A stretch of 64,000 nt of DNA from DASZQY01 sp963843565 (GCA_963843565.1 CAWJKY010000004.1:434001-498000); one strand, 5' to 3'; positions 19,586 through 27,954 are shown, numbered from the stretch's first letter. A program made the numbers and translations. Notes: a model not told the origin generated them from the sequence alone.

Positions 19586-21793
19586 CTAGAGAAAGCTTTG
19601 CGGGTCGACGTCGACGCGCACGCGGAGCGACCCGCGCGGCGGCGGCGCGGCGGAAAGCCAAGCCCGTACATACGATTGCAGGCTGACGTTACGAGGTGCC
19701 TGTACGAGAAGCCGGTAGCGGTGGCGACCGCGCACCACGAACAGCGGCGCCTCGGCGGGGCCAAGCACCATGACCGCCGGATCCTCGGGGGCGGCGCGGC
19801 GGAGCGCCGCGGCGTAGCCCTGCGCCTCGCTGCGATCGCCGCCCGACACGATCAGCGCCGCCAGGCGGCCGAAGGGCGGCAGGCCGGCGGTATGGCGCTC
19901 GGCGATCTCGCGGGCATAGAACGCCTCGCGGTCGCCCGACACGATCGCCTGGATAACCGGGTGCTCGGGGAGCCACGACTGAAGCAGCGCCCGGCTGGCG
20001 CCCCCTGAGCGCCCCGCCCGGCCGGTCACCTGCGACAGCAACTGGAAGGTGCGCTCGGCGGCGCGCATGTCGCCGTGGGCGAGGCCGAGATCGGCGTCGA
20101 CCACGCCGACCAGGGTCAGGAACGGAAAGTTGTGACCCTTGGCGACGAGCTGGGTGCCGATGACGATGTCGGCCTCGCCCCTGGCGATAGCGGCGAGTTC
20201 CTGGCGCATGCGCGCCACCCCGCCGACCAGATCGCTGGAAAGGGCAATGGTGCGCGCCTCGGGGAAAAGCGTCGCGACCTCTTCCTGCAGGCGCTCGATG
20301 CCGGGACCGACCGGCGTCAGGCTTTCTGTATCGCCGCACTCCGGGCACGCCTGCGGGCGCTTCTCGTAGTGGCCGCAGTGGTGGCAGAGGAGGACGCCGC
20401 GAAAGCGGTGGTCGACCAGCCACGTCGAGCAGTTGGGGCACTGGAAACGGTGGCCGCAGGTGCGGCAAAGGGTCAGCGGGGCATAGCCGCGCCGATTGAG
20501 GAAGAGGAGCGCCTGCTGCTTGTCGGCGAGCGTCGCGGTGACCGCATCGACCAGGGGCGGCGCCAGAAAGCGCCCGCGCGGCGGCTGGTCCTTGCGCAGG
20601 TCAATGGCGCCGATCTCGGGAAGCGCCGCTTCCCTGTAGCGCGCCGCCAGCGCCACCCGCCGGTAACGGCCGGCGTCGGCATTGACCCGCGATTCGATCG
20701 ACGGCGTCGCCGACGACAGCACCACCGGGAAGCCGGCGAGATGGGCCCGCACCACGCCCATGTCGCGGGCGCTGTAGATGGCGCCGTCCTCCTGCTTGTA
20801 GGCCATGTCGTGTTCCTCATCGACGACGATGAGGCCGAGGTCCTTGAACGGCAGGAAGAGCGCCGAGCGCGCCCCGACCACGACGCGCACGTCGCCCGAG
20901 GACACGCCCCGCCACGTGCGCTCGCGGCCGCGCGGCGGCACCTCGGAGTGCCACTCGCCGGGCATGGCGCCAAAGCGCATCTGGAAGCGCTGGAGGAAAT
21001 CCGCGGTCAGCGCGATTTCCGGCACCAGGATCAGCACCTGCTTGCCGCGACGCAGCGTCTCCGCGACGGCTTCCAGATAGACCTCGGTCTTGCCGGACCC
21101 GGTGACGCCATCCAATAGCGTCACCGAGAAGCCGCCCTCGGCGACGCGCTCGCGGAGCGACGCCACGGCGGCCGCCTGTTCGTCGGAGAGCACCGGCGGC
21201 GCGAAGTCGGGGTCGGGTTGCGGCGGCGGCGGCGCGGCGGGCATCATCACCGCTTCGAGTGTGCCGGCATCGACCAGCCCCTGAACGACGCTCGCCGTGA
21301 CGCCTGCGGCGCGGGCGAGGCCCGACTTGGTCCACGCGAGATTTTCGGACTGCGGCCCGCCTTCACCTTGTTCGGGCGTTTGCCCGTCCAGAAGCGCAAG
21401 CACCCGGGCGCGCGCCGGCGTCATGCGTTCGGGCGGCGGACCGGCGAGCCGCACCCCCGGCACCGGCGGCTCCGGCACCAGCGCCGCGGCCGACCTCAGC
21501 ACCATGCGCAGCACCATGCCGCGGGCGGTCAGCGTGTAGTCGGCGACCCAGTCGACAAAGGCACGGATCTCCTTCGACAGCGGCGGCGCCTCGAAGGCCC
21601 CGGAGATGGGCCGCAGGCGGTTGTGGCCGATTTCGGGGTCGGGCGGATCGTCCCACACCACGCCGACTGCATCGCGGGTGCCGAGCGGCACCTCGACGAT
21701 GTCACCGACCGCTATGCCCGGCGGCGCCCGGTAGGTGTAGGGCGCGGCGACCGCCACTGGCACCAGAACTGAGACGATCGTATCGGCCGCCAC
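19586..21793 (-). CDS. priA: Primosomal replication restart helicase PriA
   Basis: 3'-5' DNA helicase that reloads the replisome. It has the N-terminal DNA-binding domain (YTYRAPPGIAVGDIVEVPLG), Walker A GVTGSGKTEVYLE near residue 235, the DEEH box in VDEEHDMAYKQEDG, and eight zinc-binding cysteines in the LCRTCGH to CPECGD stretch. The GTG at 21793 gives 735 residues, the family's normal size. The open frame continues upstream through an Rhs fragment to 22063, but that part is foreign debris, not PriA. The 5' end of this gene is duplicated at 31339-31505. Confidence 0.94.
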   Translation of the reverse strand: MAADTIVSVLVPVAVAAPYTYRAPPGIAVGDIVEVPLGTRDAVGVVWDDPPDPEIGHNRLRPISGAFEAPPLSKEIRAFVDWVADYTLTARGMVLRMVLRSAAALVPEPPVPGVRLAGPPPERMTPARARVLALLDGQTPEQGEGGPQSENLAWTKSGLARAAGVTASVVQGLVDAGTLEAVMMPAAPPPPQPDPDFAPPVLSDEQAAAVASLRERVAEGGFSVTLLDGVTGSGKTEVYLEAVAETLRRGKQVLILVPEIALTADFLQRFQMRFGAMPGEWHSEVPPRGRERTWRGVSSGDVRVVVGARSALFLPFKDLGLIVVDEEHDMAYKQEDGAIYSARDMGVVRAHLAGFPVVLSSATPSIESRVNADAGRYRRVALAARYREAALPEIGAIDLRKDQPPRGRFLAPPLVDAVTATLADKQQALLFLNRRGYAPLTLCRTCGHRFQCPNCSTWLVDHRFRGVLLCHHCGHYEKRPQACPECGDTESLTPVGPGIERLQEEVATLFPEARTIALSSDLVGGVARMRQELAAIARGEADIVIGTQLVAKGHNFPFLTLVGVVDADLGLAHGDMRAAERTFQLLSQVTGRAGRSGGASRALLQSWLPEHPVIQAIVSGDREAFYAREIAERHTAGLPPFGRLAALIVSGGDRSEAQGYAAALRRAAPEDPAVMVLGPAEAPLFVVRGRHRYRLLVQAPRNVSLQSYVRAWLSAAPPPRGSLRVRVDVDPQSFL

Positions 21794-21820
21794 TTGTTCC
21801 CGAATCTCCCGAAGGTTTGG
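21644..21820. repeat. Direct repeat, left copy: 5' end of priA and its upstream edge
   Basis: About 165 bases covering roughly the first 50 priA codons and the bases just upstream recur in the same orientation at 31339-31515, with about nine scattered differences seen by eye. This copy belongs to the intact priA. The two copies bracket the Rhs island. Confidence 0.85.
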
Positions 21821-21827
21821 TCGTGAA

Positions 21828-21853
21828 TCAGGGCCGCCCACGATGGGCCCTGA
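21828..21853. other. Hairpin upstream of priA
   Basis: TCAGGGCC (21828-21835) pairs with GGCCCTGA (21846-21853). A hairpin with a different stem sequence but the same loop core (CGAT) occurs at the matching place beside the right priA copy (31525-31542). Role unknown. Confidence 0.4.
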
Positions 21854-21937
21854 TCGCCCCGAAGAAAAGCGCGGGTGCGCACCGAACCGGCCCATCCTCT
21901 TCCGATGCGGGCCCCACCCGTCACGAGCGGTGATCGT

Positions 21938-22044
21938 CGCGTTGCTGGCGTCGCGCGCCTGGCAGAGGACGCTGCCGCACCAGAGATACGAGTGGTGACT
22001 GAGGAGCCGCCGCCCGCCGGCGTGCTGGTGATGGCGACGCGGCG
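21938..22044 (-). pseudogene. Rhs-core fragment F (short, frameshifted)
   Basis: About 107 bases match the Rhs core around the YLWCGSVLCQARDA motif found in the larger fragments to the right. A missing base after the tyrosine codon shifts the frame. It lies at the left junction of the island, between priA's upstream sequence and a small truncated ORF. Confidence 0.75.
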
Positions 22045-22074
22045 GCCCCATCCCCTCCTCCACGAAGCGGCGTA

Positions 22075-22227
22075 TGGTTCACTCAAGGACTCGTAGCACT
22101 GGCCAATCTCTTGCGCCAAGTAACCCGCGTCGAGCGAAGGATGCCCTCGGCCATGAAGAAACATGTGTAACGCTTCGCGAAACGCCCCAGCTCCGTCAAC
22201 GTTTGCGCTGTTGAAGTCGTATTTCAT
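22075..22227 (-). pseudogene. 5' part of an unknown small gene, truncated by Rhs fragment F
   Basis: The ATG at 22227 has GAGG 8 bases upstream and opens a frame beginning MKYDFNSANVDGAGAFREAL, then HMFLHGRGHPSLDAGYLAQE, with AT-richer codons than the chromosome. After about 50 codons it runs into Rhs fragment F and loses its own 3' end. By position (just after another immunity-like gene and before an Rhs fragment) it may be a beheaded immunity gene. Family not recognised. Confidence 0.5.
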
Positions 22228-22327
22228 GCATTTGCCTCACTGACGCAGCGGCACGTGGATGTTTGGACCCGCTCTTGGAGAGGGCGCCTAGCTTCATCCC
22301 GACCACTCGCCGATGCCCTGCCTGAGC

Positions 22328-22744
22328 TCAGAGCGCCTTGAGTATTTTGGATTTGTCGTTCGGCAATGGATATTCATCTTTCGCACAAACGACCTGAATT
22401 GTATTTTTCGAATTGCCCAAGTATTGATGCCCAGAGTCGTTGGCCTGCAATAGTCTTTTCAATAGCGACAAGATCTTTCGTTGAACCTCCTCTGGAAGGG
22501 TCCACACAGCAACGCCGTCTTGAATCATCCTGAACCGTTCAACTTGACCCATCCGCCGCATTCGCACCTCGCGCACCTGTTCAACGTAAATTGCCTCTCC
22601 CTTTCTCAGGGCAATCAAAAGGTCGACATTTTCACCCGACCACCTGGAGAAGAAAGACGTCAAAGGTACGAGATCGTCGCCCGAGCCCGCAAATAGAAGC
22701 GTCGGCCCAAGCGCCGAGTCTTTGAGGAAGCGTACCTGGAGCAT
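22328..22744 (-). CDS. Unknown protein, likely immunity partner of Rhs cassette E
   Basis: 138-residue soluble protein of unrecognised family. The ATG at 22744 lies 18 bases after the reconstructed stop (22763-22765) of Rhs cassette E, the usual place for a cognate immunity gene. Codon use is AT-richer than the flanking chromosome. Recognisable stretches include LTSFFSRWSGENVDLLIALR and WTLPEEVQRKILSLLKRLL. The function is inferred only from position. Confidence 0.6.
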   Translation of the reverse strand: MLQVRFLKDSALGPTLLFAGSGDDLVPLTSFFSRWSGENVDLLIALRKGEAIYVEQVREVRMRRMGQVERFRMIQDGVAVWTLPEEVQRKILSLLKRLLQANDSGHQYLGNSKNTIQVVCAKDEYPLPNDKSKILKAL

Positions 22745-22848
22745 TGTCAGCGACGTTCTCCGTCAATCGATCGGTGGCTTGATCGGTGGCTTGCCTCCTA
22801 TTGATACCCTGCCCCACGGAGAGTTCCACTGGCTCCAAGGATTGTAGT

Positions 22849-22871
22849 CGCATTTATATACTTGACATAAG
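22849..22871. repeat. Left terminal inverted repeat of the IS1595 element
   Basis: Starts CGCATTTATATACTTGACAT and matches the reverse complement of 24898-24920 at 22 of 23 positions. The 8 bases outside (22841-22848) are the target duplication. Confidence 0.9.
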
Positions 22872-22913
22872 CGGCCACATTTCCTACATCTTGTCCATCG
22901 AAAGGGAACCCCG

Positions 22914-23852
22914 ATGGTCAAGATCGCGACTTTCCAGAACCCGATTTTTCAGGATGAGACCAAGGCGCGCGAAGCGCTTGAGGCGGTGCTTTGGCCGCAT
23001 GGTCCGGTCTGCCGTCATTGCGGGAACAGCGAAAGCGGAACGATCGCCCTTCTCGCCGGCAAATCGCACCGTCCGGGCCTCTACTACTGCAACAAGTGCG
23101 ACGGCCAATTCACGGTGACGGTCGGCACCGTCTTCGAGCGCTCTAAGGTGCCGCTCACCAAATGGTGGATGGCCGCTCACATGATCAATTCGGGCAAGAA
23201 CGGTGTCTCAGCCCACGAGATTCACCGGACGATAGGCGTCACCTACAAGACGGCATGGTTCATGATGCACCGGCTTCGCGAAGCGATGGCCGATATCGCG
23301 CCGGCTCCGATGGGTGGCGAAGGCCAAAGCGTTCAGGCTGACGAGACCTACTACGGAAATTCGTCGAAGCGCGCGAAGGGCTACAAGAAAGGTCACAGCC
23401 ACAAGGCAAGCGTCGTCGCGCTGGTCGAACCCAAAGGCCGTGTGCGTGCGTTCCATCTGGATCGCGCGACGGCTGCCACCGTCCGCGAGGTTCTCGTCAC
23501 CAACGTGCACCGCACGTCAGAACTGCATACCGACGAATCGCGGCTCTACACCGAAGTCGGGCGTGAGTTCGCCGCTCACAAGACAGTCGAGCACGGCACC
23601 AACCAGCGCGGCTTCTATGTCGGCAAGGACGGGCAGACCACGAACGCAGTCGAGAATTTTTTCGGCAACTTCAAGCGCAGCATGAAGGGCACCTATCGCT
23701 TTTGCAGCGAACAGCACCTCAAGCGCTACCTGGCGGAATTTGAGTTTCGCCACAACAACCGGTCTGGCCTTGGCATAAACGACGGGGAACGGACGGCCAT
23801 TGCCCTGCAAGGTATTGAGGGCAAGCGCCTGACGTACCGGCCGACTCACTGA
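22914..23852 (+). CDS. IS1595-family (ISXO2-like) transposase
   Basis: 312-residue transposase. An N-terminal zinc ribbon (C-R-H-C-G near residue 33 and C-N-K-C-D near 60) precedes the catalytic domain, with acidic residues in VQADETYYGN and LHTDESRLY and the C-terminal VENFFGNFKRSMKGTY and F-E-F-R-H-N-N-R motifs of the ISXO2-like domain. It looks intact, starting 65 bases inside the left repeat, so the element may still be active. Confidence 0.93.
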   Translation: MVKIATFQNPIFQDETKAREALEAVLWPHGPVCRHCGNSESGTIALLAGKSHRPGLYYCNKCDGQFTVTVGTVFERSKVPLTKWWMAAHMINSGKNGVSAHEIHRTIGVTYKTAWFMMHRLREAMADIAPAPMGGEGQSVQADETYYGNSSKRAKGYKKGHSHKASVVALVEPKGRVRAFHLDRATAATVREVLVTNVHRTSELHTDESRLYTEVGREFAAHKTVEHGTNQRGFYVGKDGQTTNAVENFFGNFKRSMKGTYRFCSEQHLKRYLAEFEFRHNNRSGLGINDGERTAIALQGIEGKRLTYRPTH

Positions 23853-23875
23853 AGTCGCTTCACGAAAACAAGCGG

Positions 23876-24049
23876 TTAAGCGGTTCTTGGCTTGGCGGAG
23901 GCGGCAGCATGGGCGCGCTTCTTAGCGGGACTCTGCGACGATTTCGGCCTAGATTTACCGACCTTCATTTCGGAGTGCGGCCGAGGGGGCATCCGACCAA
24001 GGGCGCCCATGAGGCGCTTGGTCGCTTCGATCTCGCTTTTGGATGTCAT
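23876..24049 (-). CDS. Small basic passenger protein of the IS1595 element
   Basis: 57 residues, beginning MTSKSEIEATKRLMGALGRM, then PPRPHSEMKVGK and a Lys/Ser/Ala-rich tail. The ATG at 24049 follows GGGAGG by about 9 bases, a better site than the upstream start. It points toward the transposase and is divergent from the next passenger gene, whose ATG is only 3 bases away. It resembles small MPP-K/R-PH-containing proteins I recall near transposases, but no function is assigned. Confidence 0.55.
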   Translation of the reverse strand: MTSKSEIEATKRLMGALGRMPPRPHSEMKVGKSRPKSSQSPAKKRAHAAASAKPRTA

Positions 24050-24052
24050 GAA

Positions 24053-24625
24053 ATGTATCCCTCCCGAAAGAAGTTTCGAGCGCAAGTCGTACCAACAGAC
24101 CCTGAACTGTGGGCGATTGGGATGATCATTGTTCAATGGTCAAATGTCGAGATGTTGTCCGAAGCATTCATAAGCGGCCTGACTGATGAAGGCTCGCAAG
24201 AACGCAAGGAGTTTCAAGCAACATGGTCCGCGTCTGTGAAGCTCGAACAACTCAATTCCCTCGCAAAAAAGCGCCTCCTGGAACCGTGGCGCACTGAGAT
24301 TGTAGGGCTGCTGGCTGATATTCGATCCATGAAAGACGTGCGCGATAGGATCGTTCATGGCTCGTGGGGCGGCCCAACAGGGGATGTGAGGTTTCCGACG
24401 AGCGCCACCGCAGAGGAAAAGACGCACCTATTCAGTTGGAGCAAACCCAATCCATTTTTTTCTCAGCGCTTGAATTTCGGGAAGCTCATGGAGATCGCCT
24501 ATAAGATCGAAGCGATACAATTAAGAATCCATGATTTCATGTTCAACAATATCGACCGTGCCTCGGGTCTGATAACGTTGAGTGGCGCATTGCTGCATAG
24601 ATCGCGCAAGCAAGATCAGCCGTAG
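24053..24625 (+). CDS. IS passenger protein with HEPN-like R-x4-H motif
   Basis: 190-residue, mostly helical protein starting MYPSRKKFRAQVVPTDPELW; the ATG at 24053 is chosen because the frame upstream is antisense to the small passenger gene. Around residue 100 it has VRDRIVHGSW, an R-x4-H motif in a helical context as in HEPN domains (many are RNases or toxin components). The rest (IVQWSNVEMLSEAFI, KLEQLNSLAKKRL) fits a helical bundle. Codon use is AT-richer than the chromosome. HEPN membership is inference from the motif only. Confidence 0.6.
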   Translation: MYPSRKKFRAQVVPTDPELWAIGMIIVQWSNVEMLSEAFISGLTDEGSQERKEFQATWSASVKLEQLNSLAKKRLLEPWRTEIVGLLADIRSMKDVRDRIVHGSWGGPTGDVRFPTSATAEEKTHLFSWSKPNPFFSQRLNFGKLMEIAYKIEAIQLRIHDFMFNNIDRASGLITLSGALLHRSRKQDQP

Positions 24626-24779
24626 TTACTGCCTCGCCTGCATCTTTGCGCTGCCGCCATGCTCCATGGGCGCGAATAGCGGCCAGCACCATTGCATCCG
24701 TGATTTCTGTGCGAACGATTTCCGCCTCAGATTTCACCGCAGGCAAAACTTCTCCGTCTCTAGCTCCGTTCACATCCAT
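24543..24779 (-). CDS. Possible small helical passenger protein in the IS
   Basis: 78 residues from an ATG at 24779, with the helix-rich stretch TEITDAMVLAAIRAHGAWR. Its last 28 codons are antisense to the end of the HEPN-like gene. The ribosome-binding site is weak. It might be genuine cargo near the right end of the IS or a chance frame; no family recognised. Confidence 0.35.
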   Translation of the reverse strand: MDVNGARDGEVLPAVKSEAEIVRTEITDAMVLAAIRAHGAWRQRKDAGEAVTTADLACAIYAAMRHSTLSDPRHGRYC

Positions 24780-24897
24780 GTTCGTACGCTCCCAATTTTC
24801 AAATCGGAGCGCATTTCCACACCTGACGATTCGCTACTTTCCGGGGAGCCAATCAAGGCGAGTCACCTTGATGCGAGACTCCTAGGAATCATTCGCA

Positions 24898-24920
24898 CTT
24901 ATGTCAAGTATACAAATGCG
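24898..24920. repeat. Right terminal inverted repeat of the IS1595 element
   Basis: Reverse complement of the left repeat with one mismatch; followed directly by the second ATTGTAGT target copy (24921-24928). Confidence 0.9.
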
Positions 24921-25290
24921 ATTGTAGTCCCAATGGGGGTTGTGCCAAGTGTCTTCGCCATGATAGCGCCATTCACCTCCGAGAGTGTCCCAAAGGCTTT
25001 GTCCGGGTCGGTTGGAGGCAGGTCCGGTGACACAAAGATCCGGACTTTCGACCGGTGGCTTAACGCCCTGCGGAGGAAGTCCAGTTGTATCTGTGAAGGC
25101 CTTAATTCCGAGCCTCAGCAATGCCGCGGTCTCGGAACCGCCGGCGAAAGCACCTATTGCCCATAGATCGGGATAGACGGGTTCAATGCAATCCGGCGCG
25201 CCAGGCGGACACAAGCCCAAGGCGTCACGCCACGAGAGCGGATTCCCATCAACATATGGATACAGATTCCCAAGTGGGCTGCTCGCCTCC

Positions 25291-26040
25291 CCCAACGGAT
25301 CGCGCGACAGCCACCTCCCCGCGATCGGATCGTAGGCGCGGTAGAGGGTGAGGTCGAGGCCGCTGTCGGCGTTGTGGAACATCCCCGCGTAGGTGAAGTC
25401 GGTGGTCGGCGCCGTCACCTGCAGAGGGACGCCATAGGGATCGTAGCTGAAGGCCGCGGCGCTGGAGGGGCTGGCGAAGACCCGGCGCACCGTGCCGATC
25501 TGGTCGATGCCGTAGTAGTCCGTCTCCGGCGTGACACCGGGAACGTACTCGCCCTCGGCGAGGTACTCCCGCGTGGTGGCGTTGCCGGCGTCGCGCGCCT
25601 GGCAGAGGACGCTGCCGCACCAGAGATACGAGGTGGTGACCGACGAGCCGCCGCCGGCGGGCGTGCTGGTGATGGCGACGCGGCGGCCGAGACCGTCATA
25701 GGCGAAGCTGGTCGCCTTGCCCGGCTCTCCCGGATAGGCGACGCCGACAAGCCGGTTCTCCGCATCCCAGGTGTAGGTGCGTGTGCCGTCCGACGTGAGG
25801 TTGCCGTCGGCATCCCAGGTCAGCGTCTGGCCGGAGAGGTCCGTGAGCTGGTTGAGGGTGTTGTAGCTCGCTGTCTGGCTCAGCGCCCACGGATAGACCG
25901 CCGAGGTATCGCTCGCCTCGGTGATGCCGGTGATGAAGTTCTCCGGCGTCGTTGTGAACGCGTAGGTGGAGTACTGACCTGCCGACAAGCCGACGTTGCT
26001 GATCTCCGACAGACGGCGGTCGCCGGAATTGGGCAGGTAA
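25291..26040. repeat. Rhs-core repeat, copy in cassette E
   Basis: About 750 bases nearly identical to 26881-27630 in cassette D, with only a handful of differences visible. Identity stops abruptly at 26040 (upstream) and at the RDPLGE codons (downstream), the point where Rhs tips normally diverge. Shorter matches occur in cassettes C, A', A and F. Confidence 0.9.
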
Positions 26041-26072
26041 TTCTATCCGAAAATCCGCAGCCGAAAAGAATC

Positions 26073-26450
26073 TCAACGACCTTCACTGTTCTCTGCCCGA
26101 TAGACAGAGATACCGAGAGCAATCGAGTGCTTTGCGAGAAGACCGACCAGTCGCTCATTGATATTAACGCTCTTCGAGAGGTCACTTTCATAAATACTCA
26201 TTGCGATATCCAAAACTAGAGATCCGCGCAGCGCAAGGAATGCAATATCTCTTTCATTCTTCTCAAGAAACTCAGCTAGGTTGGCCATAAATTTCCGGGT
26301 ATTCTCGCTCTCCGCGGCGTCGTAATGAAGGTGGATGGCGCGCACTGATCGTGCTGACGATTTGTCGGTACGATAGGGCCTAATCGAAGTCTGCTTCAAA
26401 ATTGAGGATAGAGTTGTTCCTCTTGTCGTCAGCCTGAGAACAGCCAGCAT
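26073..26450 (-). CDS. Likely immunity protein of Rhs cassette D (DUF4279-like)
   Basis: 125 residues, starting MLAVLRLTTRGTTLSSILKQ. The C-terminal half contains LRGSLVLDIAMSIYESDLSK and HSIALGISVYRAENSEG, the pattern I associate with DUF4279-type immunity proteins and similar to the DUF4279 gene at 29495-29965. It begins 55 bases after the cassette D stop. AGGAG precedes the ATG by 13 bases, somewhat far. AT-richer than the chromosome. Immunity role inferred from position and resemblance. Confidence 0.6.
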   Translation of the reverse strand: MLAVLRLTTRGTTLSSILKQTSIRPYRTDKSSARSVRAIHLHYDAAESENTRKFMANLAEFLEKNERDIAFLALRGSLVLDIAMSIYESDLSKSVNINERLVGLLAKHSIALGISVYRAENSEGR

Positions 26451-26505
26451 CTCTACGTTTCTTCTCCTTTTCTCAGTTTCCAGGCAATCTCAATTGTGCA
26501 TATCA

Positions 26506-27954
26506 CTATTCTGAGCCGGGACTCTCTGGGCCCGGGCTGCCAAGGCTTTTCCATTCCTCGAAGCACTCTTGGGCTTCCTCAAAGCTCAGATCAGGATCAC
26601 CCGGTTCTTTCAACTGCCGATGATACCATCGCCAAAATGCGTCCGGCAAACCGAACCTCTTGTCACCCGGTGCCAGTCCCGATGGATCAACGAGATTGAT
26701 GGGATTGCTGACGGCGTATAGGTATAGATTGTGATAAAGTGAGCCCGGAGGCAGTGATCGATCAATTATTCCGGAAAGCCGGCCTGTATCTACTTTAGCG
26801 AAGTCCGGCGTCCATTCCGTCTGCGAACCCGAATTCGGCGCGCCGCCAACGGAAGTTCGCGCCGCGTAGGGGAGAAGTTCTCCGCTCGGGTCCCTTGAGA
26901 GCCAACGCCCGGCGACGCGGTCGTAGGCGCGGTAGAGCGTGAGGTCGAGGCCGCTGTCGGCGTTTTGGAACATCCCCGCATAGGCGAAGTCCGTGGTCGG
27001 CGCCGTCACCTGCAGAGGGACGCCATAGGGGTCGTAGCGGAAGGCCGCGGCGCTGGACGTGCTGGCGAACACCCGGCGCACCGTGCCGATCTGGTCGATG
27101 CCGTAGTAGTCCGTCTCGGGCGTGACACCGGGAACGTACTCGCCCTCGGCGAGGTACTCCCGCGTGGTGGCGTTGCCGGCGTCGCGCGCCTGGCAAAGGA
27201 CGCTGCCGCACCACAGGTACGAGGTGGTGACCGACGAGCCGCCGCCGGCGGGCGTGCTGGTGATGGCGACGCGGCGGCCGAGACCGTCATAGGCGAAGCT
27301 GGTCGCCTTGCCCGGCTCTCCCGGATAGGCGACGCCGACAAGCCGGTTCTCCGCATCCCAGGTGTAGGTGCGTGTGCCGTCCGACGTGAGGTTGCCGTCG
27401 GCATCCCAGGTCAGCGTCTGGCCGGAGAGGTCCGTGAGCTGGTTGAGGGTGTTGTAGCTCGCTGTCTGGCTCAGCGCCCACGGATAGACCGCCGAGGTAT
27501 CGCTCGCCTCGGTGATGCCGGTGATGAAGTTCTCCGGCGTCGTTGTGAACGCGTAGGTGGAGTACTGACCTGCCGACAAGCCGACGTTGCTGATCTCCGA
27601 CAGACGGCGGTCGCCGGAATTGGGCAGGTAGCTCCAAGTCGTGGCGAGCGTGCTGCTCGCGAGAGCGCGCGAGGTGATCTGGTCGGTCTGGCCGAGATAG
27701 GCGAGCGCGAACGCGCCGAGGTCGCTGTCGTGGCTGGTCAGCCTGCCAAGACTGTCGTAGCCGAAGATCTCCGCCCCGGCCCCCTCGACGGTGCGCGAGT
27801 TCACCCTGCCGAGTTCGTCGTAGGCGTAGTCAATGGTGCTGTCGGCGAGCGGCCCGCTTTCACCGGCAACCTGGAGCGCGCCCGGAGAACCGACCGCGCC
27901 GATTGCAGTCGTGCCGTCCAAAGCCGAGCATGGAGAAATTAGGCGCTGCAGCAC
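26506..27954 (-). pseudogene. Rhs cassette D: longest Rhs-core fragment with intact C-terminal tip
   Basis: 482 open codons but no Rhs N-terminus and no ribosome-binding site before the first GTG (27954), so it is an orphan module rather than a full gene. It contains YD repeats (YAYDELGRVNSRTVEGAG, TWDADGNLTSDGTRTYTWDA) and the core end DPYGVPLQVTAPTTDF to RWLSRDPSGE. The tip has LYAVSNPINLVDPSGLAPGD and ends FWRWYHRQLKEPGDPDLSFE plus a Gly/Pro-rich tail. Tips with WYHRxxK-x2-GDPDL recur in Rhs proteins; activity unknown to me. Confidence 0.85.

Larger units (their letters stand above)
22849..24920 (+). mobile_element. IS1595-family insertion sequence with passenger genes
   Basis: 2,072 bp bounded by 23-bp terminal inverted repeats (22849-22871 and 24898-24920, one mismatch) and flanked by an 8-bp target duplication ATTGTAGT (22841-22848 and 24921-24928); 8 bp is the normal duplication size for IS1595. 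It carries an ISXO2-like transposase on the plus strand and at least two unrelated small genes, making it longer than a minimal IS. The clean duplication indicates simple transposition into Rhs cassette E. Confidence 0.93.
22763..26040 (-). pseudogene. Rhs cassette E: core fragment plus C-terminal tip, split by an IS
   Basis: Minus-strand Rhs remnant with no start. Core sequence spans about 26040-25291 (GLSAGQYSTYAF to RDPLGE), nearly identical to cassette D. The variable tip follows: LYPYVDGNPLSWRDALGLC and, near its end, GGEWRYHGEDTWHNPHWDYN. There an IS1595-type element (22849-24920) interrupts the frame. Joining the flanks through one 8-bp target copy restores the frame: PWSQWNSPWGRVSIGGKPPI, then KPPID and stop at 22763. 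The HNPHWDYNPW ending is a recurrent Rhs tip; its activity is unknown to me. Confidence 0.85.

Noticed and set aside
21794..22063. N-terminal extension of PriA to 825 residues
   Set aside because: The extra 90 codons read spacer and a frameshifted Rhs fragment, and are absent from PriA of normal length.
24582..25166. Plus-strand frame crossing the right end of the IS into Rhs cassette E
   Set aside because: It spans the IS border, is antisense to the Rhs tip and has no start signal.
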